From the NCBI GenBank assembly GCA_012728115.1, contig JAAYFS010000056.1, positions 1-38,997 on the forward strand: a DNA stretch of 38,997 nt. The letters are read 5' to 3'. This DNA is from Bacillota bacterium. GTDB taxonomy: Bacteria > Bacillota > Limnochordia > Darwinibacteriales > JAAYFS01. The first letter of the stretch is position 1. Every line of letters begins with the position of its first letter. Below, piece by piece: positions 25,205-33,343 of this stretch. The position numbers and the translations under genes were made by a program. The notes beneath the pieces were generated by a model. It saw only the letters and a program-made list of their open reading frames with translations, was not told where the DNA came from and searched no databases.

Positions 25205-26185
25205 TTAAAGATATTTTTCCTCCCACATTGCGAGTATTTTTTCACGTCTAGAAATAGAAATCGAGGTTAAAGCCTCATCACCAAATCTAACTTTTAGTTC
25301 TTCGGATACCTGAGTTACTTTTAGTTTATTGCCAGAATTAGAACCGAATATTGAAAGCTGAGTAGCGGAATGTGCTTTGAGTCTCTTAACGCGAATACCC
25401 AGGATGCTAACGGCTGTTTGGGGGAGAGAAGATCTGAGAAAACGCAATAACTGGTCGCTTTTATCTGTGGGCGAATAAAGGGTTTTTACTTTCGAACATC
25501 TTTGTTCGTCGCAATACCAATAAAGCTCTACTTGCTCCGCTAAGCGGTTAACAGCGTGTAACTGATCGCAAATAGATCTAACACCTACCTCAAGGTGATT
25601 AACCAATAGTGGCGGAGCAACTTTTGCTTGATACTCGGGCAGAGTTAGGAAATTGATTTCCCAGGAAATAATTTGAAAAGTTTGACACTGTAAGGGGTGA
25701 GGGTCGATCCCGCTAATAAAGTTATAAATTAGGTTTCCATTATCACCGAATTGCTTTGCTAATTCTGATAAGGGGATCTTTTTTAATTCTCCGAAAGTAG
25801 CGATCCCTAATTTTTTTAAAGAAATAATATCGTTAGAAAGAGGTAAAAGTTCGATCGGTAACCTCGCTAAAAATTTATCGGTTTGATTTGGAAAAACGAT
25901 CGGAAGTTTGTTCGGAGAAAAACTATTTGCTTTGGCAACTAGCTCGGCAACCACTTTGCTGATCCCTGCTCCCCAAATCCCAGTTGAATTAGTGAAGGTT
26001 AGTTTTTGTTCAAATTGGACAGCAAATTCCTCCAGTGGTAAAGTAGAATCAAGTTGTAGATACCACTTAAGGTCCGCTTCTTGTTCGATCTTATCTGTCC
26101 AGCTTTGACAAAAATCAAGCCATGCATCGCTGCAGGAAACGATATCTATATTGTCATCGGTATCAATTTTAATATAGACTATCAT
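25205..26185 (-). CDS. ImuB-like non-catalytic Y-family polymerase protein
   Basis: 326 residues; Y-family polymerases usually have 350-500. A palm fragment (about 15-85) contains GIWGAGISKVVAELVAKA. Next come a thumb/hairpin region, LARLPIELLPLSNDIISLKK and LGIATFGELKKIPLSELAKQFG (about 105-147), then GIDPHPLQ and the little finger. The first palm strand with its catalytic Asp is absent, and WYLQLDS replaces the second acidic motif, so it should not polymerise. QLSIF at 276-280 is a likely beta-clamp peptide. It is the first gene of the SOS operon, with TAGGAGG before ATG. Confidence 0.75.
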   Translation of the reverse strand: MIVYIKIDTDDNIDIVSCSDAWLDFCQSWTDKIEQEADLKWYLQLDSTLPLEEFAVQFEQKLTFTNSTGIWGAGISKVVAELVAKANSFSPNKLPIVFPNQTDKFLARLPIELLPLSNDIISLKKLGIATFGELKKIPLSELAKQFGDNGNLIYNFISGIDPHPLQCQTFQIISWEINFLTLPEYQAKVAPPLLVNHLEVGVRSICDQLHAVNRLAEQVELYWYCDEQRCSKVKTLYSPTDKSDQLLRFLRSSLPQTAVSILGIRVKRLKAHSATQLSIFGSNSGNKLKVTQVSEELKVRFGDEALTSISISRREKILAMWEEKYL

Positions 26186-26212
26186 TTAATAACCTCCTAA
26201 AGCTTTCGCCTG

Positions 26213-26229
26213 GATCAAGTGACTTGATC
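26213..26229. repeat. 17-base inverted repeat in the imuB leader
   Basis: GATCAAGT at 26213-26220 and ACTTGATC at 26222-26229 are perfect inverted copies around a single G. The repeat lies between the predicted transcription start (about 26235) and the ribosome site of the imuB-like gene. It may be a second operator. As RNA it would form a short hairpin. Without a T-run it is not a terminator. Confidence 0.7.
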
Positions 26230-26241
26230 GAGTGTGTTTTT

Positions 26242-26271
26242 ATTTTAACCAAGAACATATGTTCGTGTCAA
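26242..26271 (-). promoter_or_regulatory. Promoter of the imuB-dnaE2 operon
   Basis: Reading the minus strand, TTGACA (plus-strand 26266-26271) and TAAAAT (26242-26247) are 18 bases apart, or 17 if TTAAAA is taken as the -10. This is a near-consensus sigma-A promoter. The LexA box fills the centre of the spacer, so repressor binding would exclude polymerase. Confidence 0.8.
26253..26264. promoter_or_regulatory. LexA (DinR) operator
   Basis: GAACATATGTTC is a perfect palindrome of the Firmicute form GAAC-N4-GTTC; with the flanking bases it reads CGAACATATGTTCT on the minus strand. It lies between the -35 and -10 of the mutagenesis operon. The site is symmetric, but the divergent PhnP-like gene begins at 26338 and might also feel the repressor. 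Confidence 0.88.
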
Positions 26272-26337
26272 GAGGGAGCTGTTTCCATCCCTGGTATTAT
26301 TTAATCACGCCTAATTAGGAAGGAAAGGGTGTTTTTT

Positions 26338-27096
26338 GTGAGAATTATATTCTTAGGAACTGGTACTTCGCATGGCGTTCCTGTTATCGGTTGTGATTGC
26401 GAAGTATGCACTAGTTTGGATAGCAAGAATAGAAGAACTAGATCATCGGTTTGGATCCAACAAGATAATACTGATATCATTATTGATACAGCTGTTGAAT
26501 TCCGGCTCCAAGCCTTAAGAGAAGGACTAACGAAAGTAGATGGAGTGTTGTACACCCATTGCCATGCGGACCATGTCTTTGGCTTCGATGATTTAAGGAT
26601 TTTTAGCCAACGGACCAATATTCAGACTCCAATCTATGGAAATAAACCAACGATAGAAGAAATCTACCAAGTATTTAGTTATGTCTTTCGTAAAACTCAA
26701 GAGGGGGGTGGGAAGCCTCAAGTAAATCCGATTGTTGTTACAGAATCTTTCTATATTAATAATGTGAGAATTATTCCTGTACCCATCTTTCATGGTGAAC
26801 TACCTATTTTAGGATATCGTATTGGGAAAATGGCCTATTTAACTGATTGCAGTAGGGTGCCCGAAGAATCACTTAAATTACTTGAAGGTGTCGAAATCTT
26901 GATTCTAGGAGTAATTCGGTATGAACCACATCCTACTCATATGCATGTTGAAAAAGCATTGGAATTAATAAGTATACTTGAACCAAAGCGCACTTATTTT
27001 ACGCATATCTCACATTTATTGGAGCATAGAAAGGTCAATAAAGAGTTACCTGATGGTGTTGAATTGGCTTATGATGGTTTAATCGTACAGGTCTAA
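26338..27096 (+). CDS. MBL-fold metallohydrolase, PhnP-like
   Basis: 252 residues. Metallo-beta-lactamase-fold phosphodiesterase-type protein with THCHADHVFG (His74, His76, Asp78, His79), a later His in PIFHGE, and THISHL near the end. The N-terminal GCDCEVC (Cys19, 21, 24) matches the structural zinc site of PhnP, a cyclic phosphate phosphodiesterase. No phn genes lie nearby, so the substrate is unknown. GTG at 26329 overlaps the GGAAAGGG site; GTG at 26338 is well spaced and gives the usual MRIIFLGTGTSHG start. Confidence 0.85.
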   Translation: MRIIFLGTGTSHGVPVIGCDCEVCTSLDSKNRRTRSSVWIQQDNTDIIIDTAVEFRLQALREGLTKVDGVLYTHCHADHVFGFDDLRIFSQRTNIQTPIYGNKPTIEEIYQVFSYVFRKTQEGGGKPQVNPIVVTESFYINNVRIIPVPIFHGELPILGYRIGKMAYLTDCSRVPEESLKLLEGVEILILGVIRYEPHPTHMHVEKALELISILEPKRTYFTHISHLLEHRKVNKELPDGVELAYDGLIVQV

Positions 27097-27177
27097 ATTA
27101 ATTTAAATTATTAGTCATTCAAATATCAAGGTGGCATATAGTGTAGTACAATGATCTTTAGAGCAGGGGTGGAGTAT

Positions 27178-27756
27178 ATGATCAAGACTATTGAAATACT
27201 TCGTGAGTTTAGTAAAACCCCTCTCAAACACCGGATGGGCAAATACCTATTGGACTTTATCTTAAACAACGAAGATCTGCTCAAACGGATTGTTTTTGTT
27301 AAGTCACGAAATTCTTTGCCTAATACAATGGTTATAGCACAGGCTGGGACTGAGGGGTCTCCTTTTGAATTGGAGTTAGGGGTAAGGGAACATGAAGAGG
27401 TTTCATTAGTTAATGGCAGATTGGTGAAACAAACCAAGAAGACAAGAGCAACCTGGACCCATGATCCAGTTGAGGCAGTAGAGCTTCTTCGTAACTTTAC
27501 TGGTAAACTACATGTAGAGCTGATTTTTAATGGCGAACAACCGCCGATCTATCAGACTGTAGTATCCTCTGGAACAAAAAGCGATGTTTCAACGGAATTT
27601 TCAAGTATTATTCATGAACAAATTGATTTAGCAATTTTAGCAATCACTTTGAAAAAAGAGATTGACGACGCTTTAATGGATCATGATCGAGATAAATTTT
27701 TTGCAGTTGTAAAAATGTATAATCAAGTACGTGAAAATTGTCTCTGGCAAATCTAA
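27178..27756 (+). CDS. YpiB/UPF0302-like protein
   Basis: 192 residues. Features that recall YpiB of Bacillus are LLDFILNNEDLLKRIVFVKS in the N-terminal half, HVELIFNGEQPPIYQTVV in the middle, and a C-terminal IDEAL-like helix (about 155-190) with EIDDALMDHDRDKFFAVVKM. The family's function is poorly defined. ATG at 27178 follows GGGGTGGAG. The match is remote and made by eye. Confidence 0.6.
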   Translation: MIKTIEILREFSKTPLKHRMGKYLLDFILNNEDLLKRIVFVKSRNSLPNTMVIAQAGTEGSPFELELGVREHEEVSLVNGRLVKQTKKTRATWTHDPVEAVELLRNFTGKLHVELIFNGEQPPIYQTVVSSGTKSDVSTEFSSIIHEQIDLAILAITLKKEIDDALMDHDRDKFFAVVKMYNQVRENCLWQI

Positions 27757-27781
27757 ATATAAATCAAAAGAATATTAATTC

Positions 27782-27820
27782 CGAGGGAAGCGGTGCAAGG
27801 AATATCGCCAGCTTTCCTCG
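27782..27820 (+). other. Strong hairpin between the ypiB-like gene and lepB
   Basis: CGAGGGAAGC at 27782-27791 pairs with GCTTTCCTCG at 27811-27820 with one G-T wobble; the stem extends inward through GGTG/CGCC with one bulged A. No T-run follows, so it is a poor intrinsic terminator. It may be a leader structure of lepB, a processing site or a protein target. Confidence 0.5.
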
Positions 27821-27869
27821 AATCTATATAAAAGCAACTATTTTCTGTCTAGTTTAAGGAGGGTTTGCA

Positions 27870-28427
27870 CTGAAACCTGAAGTTCGAAAAAAGAGCCAGA
27901 TTCGGGAACTTGTTGAGTCATTGATTGGAGCTATTATCCTAGCTAGTCTGATTATGATTTTTATCGCTAGGGCTTTTACTGTAGATGGGGCTTCGATGAT
28001 GCCAACATTGCATCATGGCGAAAGATTATTAGTTGATAAAATCTCTTATCGGTTTGTTGAACCGAAAAGAGGAGAAATCGTTGTTTTTAAATATCCAGCT
28101 AATCCAAGAGAACATTTTATTAAAAGAATTATCGGAATTCCTGGTGATAAAGTAGCGATCATAGACGGAAAAGTTTATGTAAATGATCAAGTCTTAGAAG
28201 AAGATTACATAAGCGCACCAGCACGGATTGGTTTCTCACCTCAGGTTGTGCCTGAAGGCCATTATTTTGTCTTGGGTGATAACCGAAACAATAGTGAGGA
28301 TTCTCGAGCTAGAAGTGTTGGTTTCGTTCCGCGAGAGTTAATTGTAGGAAGGGCGATCTGGCGATACTGGCCTGTTACAAAACTTACGATTGTTCGCCCG
28401 CCAGAGATTTTCGCCGAAATTCATTAA
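27870..28427 (+). CDS. lepB: Signal peptidase I, probable CTG start
   Basis: 185 residues. This membrane protease removes Sec signal peptides. A membrane helix (about 19-33) precedes the catalytic Ser42 in GASMMPT; Lys85 lies in [15 protein letters not shown], and [11 protein letters not shown] marks box E. The first TTG in frame (27921) would remove the N-terminal cytosolic part and leaves no ribosome site. A perfect AAGGAGGG at 27856-27863 points to CTG at 27870, giving a length equal to SipS of B. subtilis (184). Confidence 0.9.
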   Translation: MKPEVRKKSQIRELVESLIGAIILASLIMIFIARAFTVDGASMMPTLHHGERLLVDKISYRFVEPKRGEIVVFKYPANPREHFIKRIIGIPGDKVAIIDGKVYVNDQVLEEDYISAPARIGFSPQVVPEGHYFVLGDNRNNSEDSRARSVGFVPRELIVGRAIWRYWPVTKLTIVRPPEIFAEIH

Positions 28428-28448
28428 GGAGCTATTAAGCTCCTTTTT
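28426..28448 (+). terminator. Terminator at the lepB stop codon
   Basis: AAGGAGCT at 28426-28433 and AGCTCCTT at 28438-28445 form an 8-base-pair stem with an ATTA loop and a T-run TTTTT. The stem starts within the lepB stop codon. It separates lepB from araD. Confidence 0.85.
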
Positions 28449-28539
28449 ACGTTGTGTTAAGTTGCAAATTATTGATATTTCAGAAGGAAAAGCGCTTAAG
28501 ATAAGAGAAAACTTCTTAGTTAATGGGAGGTTAGATAAA

Positions 28540-29235
28540 ATGTTGGAACAACTAAAAGAACAAGTATTAAAAGCGAATCTTGATTTGCCTAAACATGGGC
28601 TAGTAACCTTTACTTGGGGTAATGTTAGCGGCATTGACCGCGAAAAAGGCTTAATGGTGATTAAACCAAGTGGAGTTCCATATGAAGAACTAACAGTCGA
28701 TGACTTAGTTGTGTTAGATCTTGATGGTAAACAAGTAGAAGGAAAACTAAGACCATCATCGGATACACCTACACACTTGGTTTTATACAATAAGTTTCCG
28801 AATATAGGCGGAGTTGTACATACTCACTCGCCATGGGCTACTAGCTGGGCACAAGCTGGTAGAGGAATTCCCGCCCTAGGAACCACTCATGCCGACTATT
28901 TCTACGGTGAGATTCCCTGTACCAGAAAAATGACTGCGGAAGAGATCCAAACGGAATATGAAAAAGAAACAGGTAATGTTATAGTGGAAACCTTTGAAAG
29001 GCTAGGGATTGATCCTCTAAATATTCCTGGAGTACTAGTAAATAACCATGGACCGTTTTCCTGGGGTACCGATGCCGATAATGCTGTCCACAATGCAGTT
29101 GTCTTAGAAGAAGTAGCTAAGATGGCTTTCAATACCTTCGCTCTAACACCAGGAATTAAACAGATCGATCAAGTTTTATTAGATAAACATTTCTTAAGAA
29201 AACATGGAGCAGGCGCATACTACGGTCAAAAGTAA
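28540..29235 (+). CDS. araD: L-ribulose-5-phosphate 4-epimerase
   Basis: 231 residues, exactly the length of E. coli AraD, and closely alike by eye: [65 protein letters not shown] and the end [11 protein letters not shown]. Zinc ligands would be His94, His96 and His170. It interconverts L-ribulose-5-P and D-xylulose-5-P. The frame is open upstream, but ATG at 28540 behind GGGAGG gives the exact family start. No araA/araB lies in the window; the next gene is a leuB-like dehydrogenase. Confidence 0.92.
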   Translation: MLEQLKEQVLKANLDLPKHGLVTFTWGNVSGIDREKGLMVIKPSGVPYEELTVDDLVVLDLDGKQVEGKLRPSSDTPTHLVLYNKFPNIGGVVHTHSPWATSWAQAGRGIPALGTTHADYFYGEIPCTRKMTAEEIQTEYEKETGNVIVETFERLGIDPLNIPGVLVNNHGPFSWGTDADNAVHNAVVLEEVAKMAFNTFALTPGIKQIDQVLLDKHFLRKHGAGAYYGQK

Positions 29236-29288
29236 CTAGAGATACTTAAAAGGTTTCAAAAAGAGTATTAATAAATGGAGGAAAGGAT

Positions 29289-30341
29289 ATGTACAAAATT
29301 GCAGTTATACCTGGAGATGGGACAGGTCCAGAAGTAGTTAATGAAGGTTTAAAAGTACTTAATGCGGTAGCCGCTAAAACTGGTTTCAAGTACGAAACAA
29401 CCACCTTTGATTTCGGTGGCGAGCGCTATCTCAGAACTGGTGAAATCTTACCACCGACCGCTGTTGAAGAATTAAAAGGTTTCGATGCGATCTATTTGGG
29501 TGCCATCGGTCATCCCGATGTAAAACCAGGAATCTTAGAAAAAGGTATTCTTTTAACCTTAAGATTTGAGTTAGATCAGTACATCAACTTAAGACCTGTT
29601 AAACTTTATCCTGGCGTAGAAACACCTTTAAAGGATAAGGGTCCAGAACATATCGATTTTGTGGTAGTGCGTGAAAATACCGAAGGTTTATATACAGGTG
29701 GTGGCGGTTTCTTACGGAAAGGTACCCCAGATGAGGTAGCGATCCAAGAATCGATCAATACCCGTAAAGGTGTTGAACGTTGCTTACGTTATGCTTTCGA
29801 ATATTGCCAAAGAAGAAATAAGCAAAAGACATTAACCCTCTGTGGTAAAACAAATGTTTTGACCTATGCTTTCGATCTTTGGGAAAGAGCATTTAATGAA
29901 ATCGGGGAAGCGGATTATCCAGATATTAAACGCGATTATGCTCATATCGATGCGATCTGTATGTGGATGATCAAGAATCCAGAATGGTTTGATGTGATCG
30001 TTACCGATAATATGTTTGGCGACATCATTACCGACCTTGGGGCGATGATCCAAGGCGGAATGGGAATCGCAGCTGGCGGAAACATAAACCCCGATGGAAC
30101 ATCAATGTTTGAACCGATCGGAGGTTCTGCTCCAAAATATACTGGACAAAACGTAATCAACCCATTGGCAGCGATCTGTGCTGTGGGCATGATGTTAGAC
30201 ACATTAGGAGAAACTGAAGCTGCCCAAATGATCGAAAAATCAGTAATGAATGTCTGCCAATACAAATTAAAGAGCCTTTCGGCAGGCAAGATGGGATATT
30301 CAACTACAGAAGTTGGCGACATGGTTGCAGAAGGACTATAA
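29289..30341 (+). CDS. 3-Isopropylmalate dehydrogenase-type decarboxylating dehydrogenase
   Basis: 350 residues of the IDH/IPMDH family, with IAVIPGDGTGPEVV at the start, VVRENTEGLYTGGGG, KTNVLTYAFDLWERAF, and DNMFGDIITDLGAMIQGG with its metal-binding Asp residues. The sections LGAIGHPDVKPGILEKG and LDQYINLRPVKLYPGVETPL resemble LeuB of the actinobacterial type, but also tartrate/3-hydroxyacid dehydrogenases. No leuACD lies nearby and araD is 53 bases upstream, so the substrate is open. AATGGAGGAAAG precedes ATG. Confidence 0.8.
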   Translation: MYKIAVIPGDGTGPEVVNEGLKVLNAVAAKTGFKYETTTFDFGGERYLRTGEILPPTAVEELKGFDAIYLGAIGHPDVKPGILEKGILLTLRFELDQYINLRPVKLYPGVETPLKDKGPEHIDFVVVRENTEGLYTGGGGFLRKGTPDEVAIQESINTRKGVERCLRYAFEYCQRRNKQKTLTLCGKTNVLTYAFDLWERAFNEIGEADYPDIKRDYAHIDAICMWMIKNPEWFDVIVTDNMFGDIITDLGAMIQGGMGIAAGGNINPDGTSMFEPIGGSAPKYTGQNVINPLAAICAVGMMLDTLGETEAAQMIEKSVMNVCQYKLKSLSAGKMGYSTTEVGDMVAEGL

Positions 30342-30386
30342 GAAAAGAAGGTTTCTAAAAAGAACTCCAAACAGATTTTTTATACT

Positions 30387-30418
30387 AAAATGGAGTGGCA
30401 AATTTGCCACTCCATTTT
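30387..30418. terminator. Bidirectional terminator between leuB-like gene and tex
   Basis: A perfect 32-base palindrome: the first half reads AAAATGGAGTGGCAAA, the second is its inverse, with A-run and T-run at the ends. It serves both convergent transcripts. Confidence 0.92.
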
Positions 30419-30423
30419 TGCTC

Positions 30424-32577
30424 TTAAAACCGCATAGTAAGTGAAATACGTTCAGTTTGCAAATCGACATCTAGTACTTGGACATCGACAATGTCGCCAA
30501 CTTGTAAAACGTCGGTTGGATGTTTGATAAATTCATCGCTGATCTGAGAAATATGGACCAACCCAGATCTCTTTACCCCAATATCTACAAAAGCACCGAA
30601 ATCAACCACGTTTTGGACCGTACCTTTGAGTACCATGCCAGGTTTTAGATCTTCGATTTTCATTACATCCACTCTAAAGATCGGTGGGGGAAGTTCATCG
30701 CGAGGATCTCGTCCTGGTTGAGCCAGAGAAGCTAAAATATCGCGAATTGTAGGCTCACCAGCCTCAAGCTTGGACGCAAGTTCCTTTGGATCCAAGATCT
30801 TTAGTTTTTCCTTAATCGCTTCCAGTTTTTCTGGATTTTGTAGTTCATCAACCGAAAATCCAGCTAGATTAAGGACTTCTTCGGCGAGTTCATATGATTC
30901 GGGATGAACAGCAGTATTATCGAGAGGATTGTCTCCATCGGCAATTCGTAAGAAACCAGCACATTGCTCAAAAGCCTTCGGTCCTAATCCTTTTACCTTC
31001 TTGAGTTCTTTCCTGGTTCTAAAAGCTTGGTTTTCTCTGCGGTAATTCACCACTTCCTTAGCAACCGAAGCAGATAAACCCGCTACATATCTCAAAAGTG
31101 GCACCGAAGCACTATTTAGTTCCACGCCAACATAGTTGACGCAGCTTTCGACAACCTCACCGAGTGTAGTGCTTAAAGCTTTTTGATTCACATCATGCTG
31201 GTACAATCCAACACCGATCGATTTTGGATCGATCTTTACTAACTCTGCTAAAGGATCCTGAACTCGGCGGGCGATGGAGATTGCACCGCGGATTGAAACA
31301 TCAAGTTCAGGGAATTCTTCCCGAGCGATATCTGAAGCCGAGTAAACGGAAGCCCCTGCTTCATTGATCACAAGATATTGTAACGAAGGGTTATTCTTAA
31401 TCAAATCCGCTACCAACAGCTCGCTCTCTCGACTAGCGGTACCGTTACCGATAACGATCAAATCGATATTAAATTCATCAACCCAACTCTGCAGAACTGC
31501 AATCGATTCGTCCCAATTATTTTGGGGTTCATGTGGGTAAATCGTACCTGTCTTTAATAGATCCCCATAAGCATTCACCGCAACAATTTTGCATCCCGTA
31601 CGATAGGCAGGGTCAATGCCAAGCACCTTTTTGCCTCGCACAGGTGGTTGCATCAGCAGGCTATGAAGGTTTTTCCCAAAAATATTTATCGCATGCTCCT
31701 CAGCCTTTTCGGTTAGGGCATTGCGTATTTCCCGTTCAATACTTGGAAACAGAAGCCTTTGAAAACCATCTTTGATTGCCTCTAAGATCCACGAAATAGC
31801 GGGAGAATTGCTATTCGAAATAATCATTCTCTCCATTGCGCTGATACATAATTCTGGGTCAACGTCAATTTTTACTTTCAATACATCTAGTTTCTCCCCG
31901 CGGTTGATCGCCAAAATCCGATGGGGCGGAATCTTTTTCACCGCTTCCCTAAATTCAAAGTACATCGTAAATTCCTTGGCGATATCTTCTTTATCTTCGC
32001 TTGCTTTCTGTTCCGAAACCATATATCCTTTATCGAAACACAATTGACGCACTGCTTGTCTGATAGCTGGATCATCGGCGAATTTCTCAGCAAGAATATC
32101 CAATGCGCCTTGCTTTGCTACTTCGATAGTTGAAACTTTCTCATTAAGATACTGCTCACTAAGTCGTTCAAGATCAAGATCATTCTCTTGAGTAAGTAAA
32201 GTTTCTGCTAGTGGTTCTAGCCCTTTTTCCTTAGCGATCGAAGCTCTTGTCCGTCTTTTTGGTCTAAATGGTCGATAAAGGTCTTCTAATTCTTGCAAGG
32301 TTGTAGCTTGCTTAATTTGTTCGGTTAACTCAGGAGTAAGTTTTTCTTGTTCTTCGATCAGTCTAATGATTTCATCTTTTCTATTCTCCAAGTTTCGTAA
32401 GTAACTTAATCGCTCTGATAATTTTCTAATGGTAAGTTCATCTAGCTCACCAGTCATTTCTTTGCGATACCGAGCGATAAAGGGGATGGTATTACCTTCA
32501 TCAAGTAGGTTGATAGTATTAATAACTTGTGTTTCTTTGATCCCCAATTCTTGTGCTATTTGTTTGCTTATATCCAT
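30424..32577 (-). CDS. tex: Tex-family S1 RNA-binding protein (accessory transcription factor)
   Basis: 717 residues, normal for Tex. N-terminal helical part includes TIPFIARYRKEMTGELDE and LEDLYRPFRPKRRTRASIA; a YqgF/RuvX-like RNase H fold begins at about 320 with VLGIDPAYRTGCKI. Helix-hairpin-helix segments (about 490-560) include VNYRRENQAF and KVKGLGPKAFEQCAGFLRI. The S1 domain (about 640-715) contains GTVQNVVDFGAFVDIGVKRS. Tex proteins bind nucleic acid and are linked to transcription and toxin expression; the role here is unknown. It is a single-gene unit. Confidence 0.95.
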   Translation of the reverse strand: MDISKQIAQELGIKETQVINTINLLDEGNTIPFIARYRKEMTGELDELTIRKLSERLSYLRNLENRKDEIIRLIEEQEKLTPELTEQIKQATTLQELEDLYRPFRPKRRTRASIAKEKGLEPLAETLLTQENDLDLERLSEQYLNEKVSTIEVAKQGALDILAEKFADDPAIRQAVRQLCFDKGYMVSEQKASEDKEDIAKEFTMYFEFREAVKKIPPHRILAINRGEKLDVLKVKIDVDPELCISAMERMIISNSNSPAISWILEAIKDGFQRLLFPSIEREIRNALTEKAEEHAINIFGKNLHSLLMQPPVRGKKVLGIDPAYRTGCKIVAVNAYGDLLKTGTIYPHEPQNNWDESIAVLQSWVDEFNIDLIVIGNGTASRESELLVADLIKNNPSLQYLVINEAGASVYSASDIAREEFPELDVSIRGAISIARRVQDPLAELVKIDPKSIGVGLYQHDVNQKALSTTLGEVVESCVNYVGVELNSASVPLLRYVAGLSASVAKEVVNYRRENQAFRTRKELKKVKGLGPKAFEQCAGFLRIADGDNPLDNTAVHPESYELAEEVLNLAGFSVDELQNPEKLEAIKEKLKILDPKELASKLEAGEPTIRDILASLAQPGRDPRDELPPPIFRVDVMKIEDLKPGMVLKGTVQNVVDFGAFVDIGVKRSGLVHISQISDEFIKHPTDVLQVGDIVDVQVLDVDLQTERISLTMRF

Positions 32578-32666
32578 GATGACGTCGACCTCCTCTTTTA
32601 AGTTATATCAGTTTTAAAGGAACTCGTAAAGAATATGTTGAATTAATCGGGCGAGGTGTTTGTCGA

Positions 32667-33308
32667 GTGTTAGTAGAGTATAAGACTGTTTTAAAAGAAG
32701 CAGAAACAACAATAATTGAGAAAAAGTCTAAATTTATCGCACAGGTGAAACCTGTTACTACCCAAGAAGAAGCGGAAGAGTTTTTAAGCCTAGTGAGAAA
32801 AACGCATTATAGTGCTACCCACAATGTTCCTGCATATATTATTGGTAAAAATGGTGAAATTCAAAAAGCTAGTGATGATGGGGAGCCTAGTGGTACGGCA
32901 GGTATGCCGATGCTGGAAGTGTTAAAATCTCTCGAGCTTGTTGATGTTGTGGTAGTGGTTACTCGCTATTTTGGCGGAACCTTGCTTGGGCGTGGTGGGC
33001 TTATTCGTGCTTATGGTAAAGCGGCAAAGGCTGGGGTTTTGGCTGCAGGGGTAGTTAGAATGGTGCCACATAATCAGGTGAAATTAACCGTTGATTACGG
33101 GATTATGGGTAAAGTGCAAAATGAACTAATTAATATGGGAATCGAGATCAAGAATGTCGAATATTTTACCGATGTTACTTTTGAGATATTGATTTTACCC
33201 GAAGATTGCGACAGAGTCCACGAAGTAGTGCAGAACTTGACCGCGGACCAATTTAGCTGGATAATTGAACAACAAGTCTATGTTGCTAAACACGAAGATG
33301 TGGTATAA
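32667..33308 (+). CDS. yigZ: YigZ/IMPACT-family protein
   Basis: 213 residues. The N-terminal UPF0029 domain has EKKSKFIAQVKPV, THYSATHNVPAYI, SDDGEPSGTAGMPML and VTRYFGGTLLGRGGLIRAYG; the C-terminal alpha/beta domain (about 138-205) is the DUF1949 part. The family is related to IMPACT and may act on ribosomes or translation in bacteria, but its function is not defined. The GTG start follows GAGGTG. It diverges from tex. Confidence 0.92.
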   Translation: MLVEYKTVLKEAETTIIEKKSKFIAQVKPVTTQEEAEEFLSLVRKTHYSATHNVPAYIIGKNGEIQKASDDGEPSGTAGMPMLEVLKSLELVDVVVVVTRYFGGTLLGRGGLIRAYGKAAKAGVLAAGVVRMVPHNQVKLTVDYGIMGKVQNELINMGIEIKNVEYFTDVTFEILILPEDCDRVHEVVQNLTADQFSWIIEQQVYVAKHEDVV

Positions 33309-33343
33309 TTGTCGTACTAATAAGAAAAAAAGAAGGGATAATT

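Noticed and set aside
25493-25508. CGAAC-N6-GTTCG resembling a LexA box
   Set aside because: The spacing is six bases rather than four and it lies inside the coding part of the imuB-like gene; kept only as chance.
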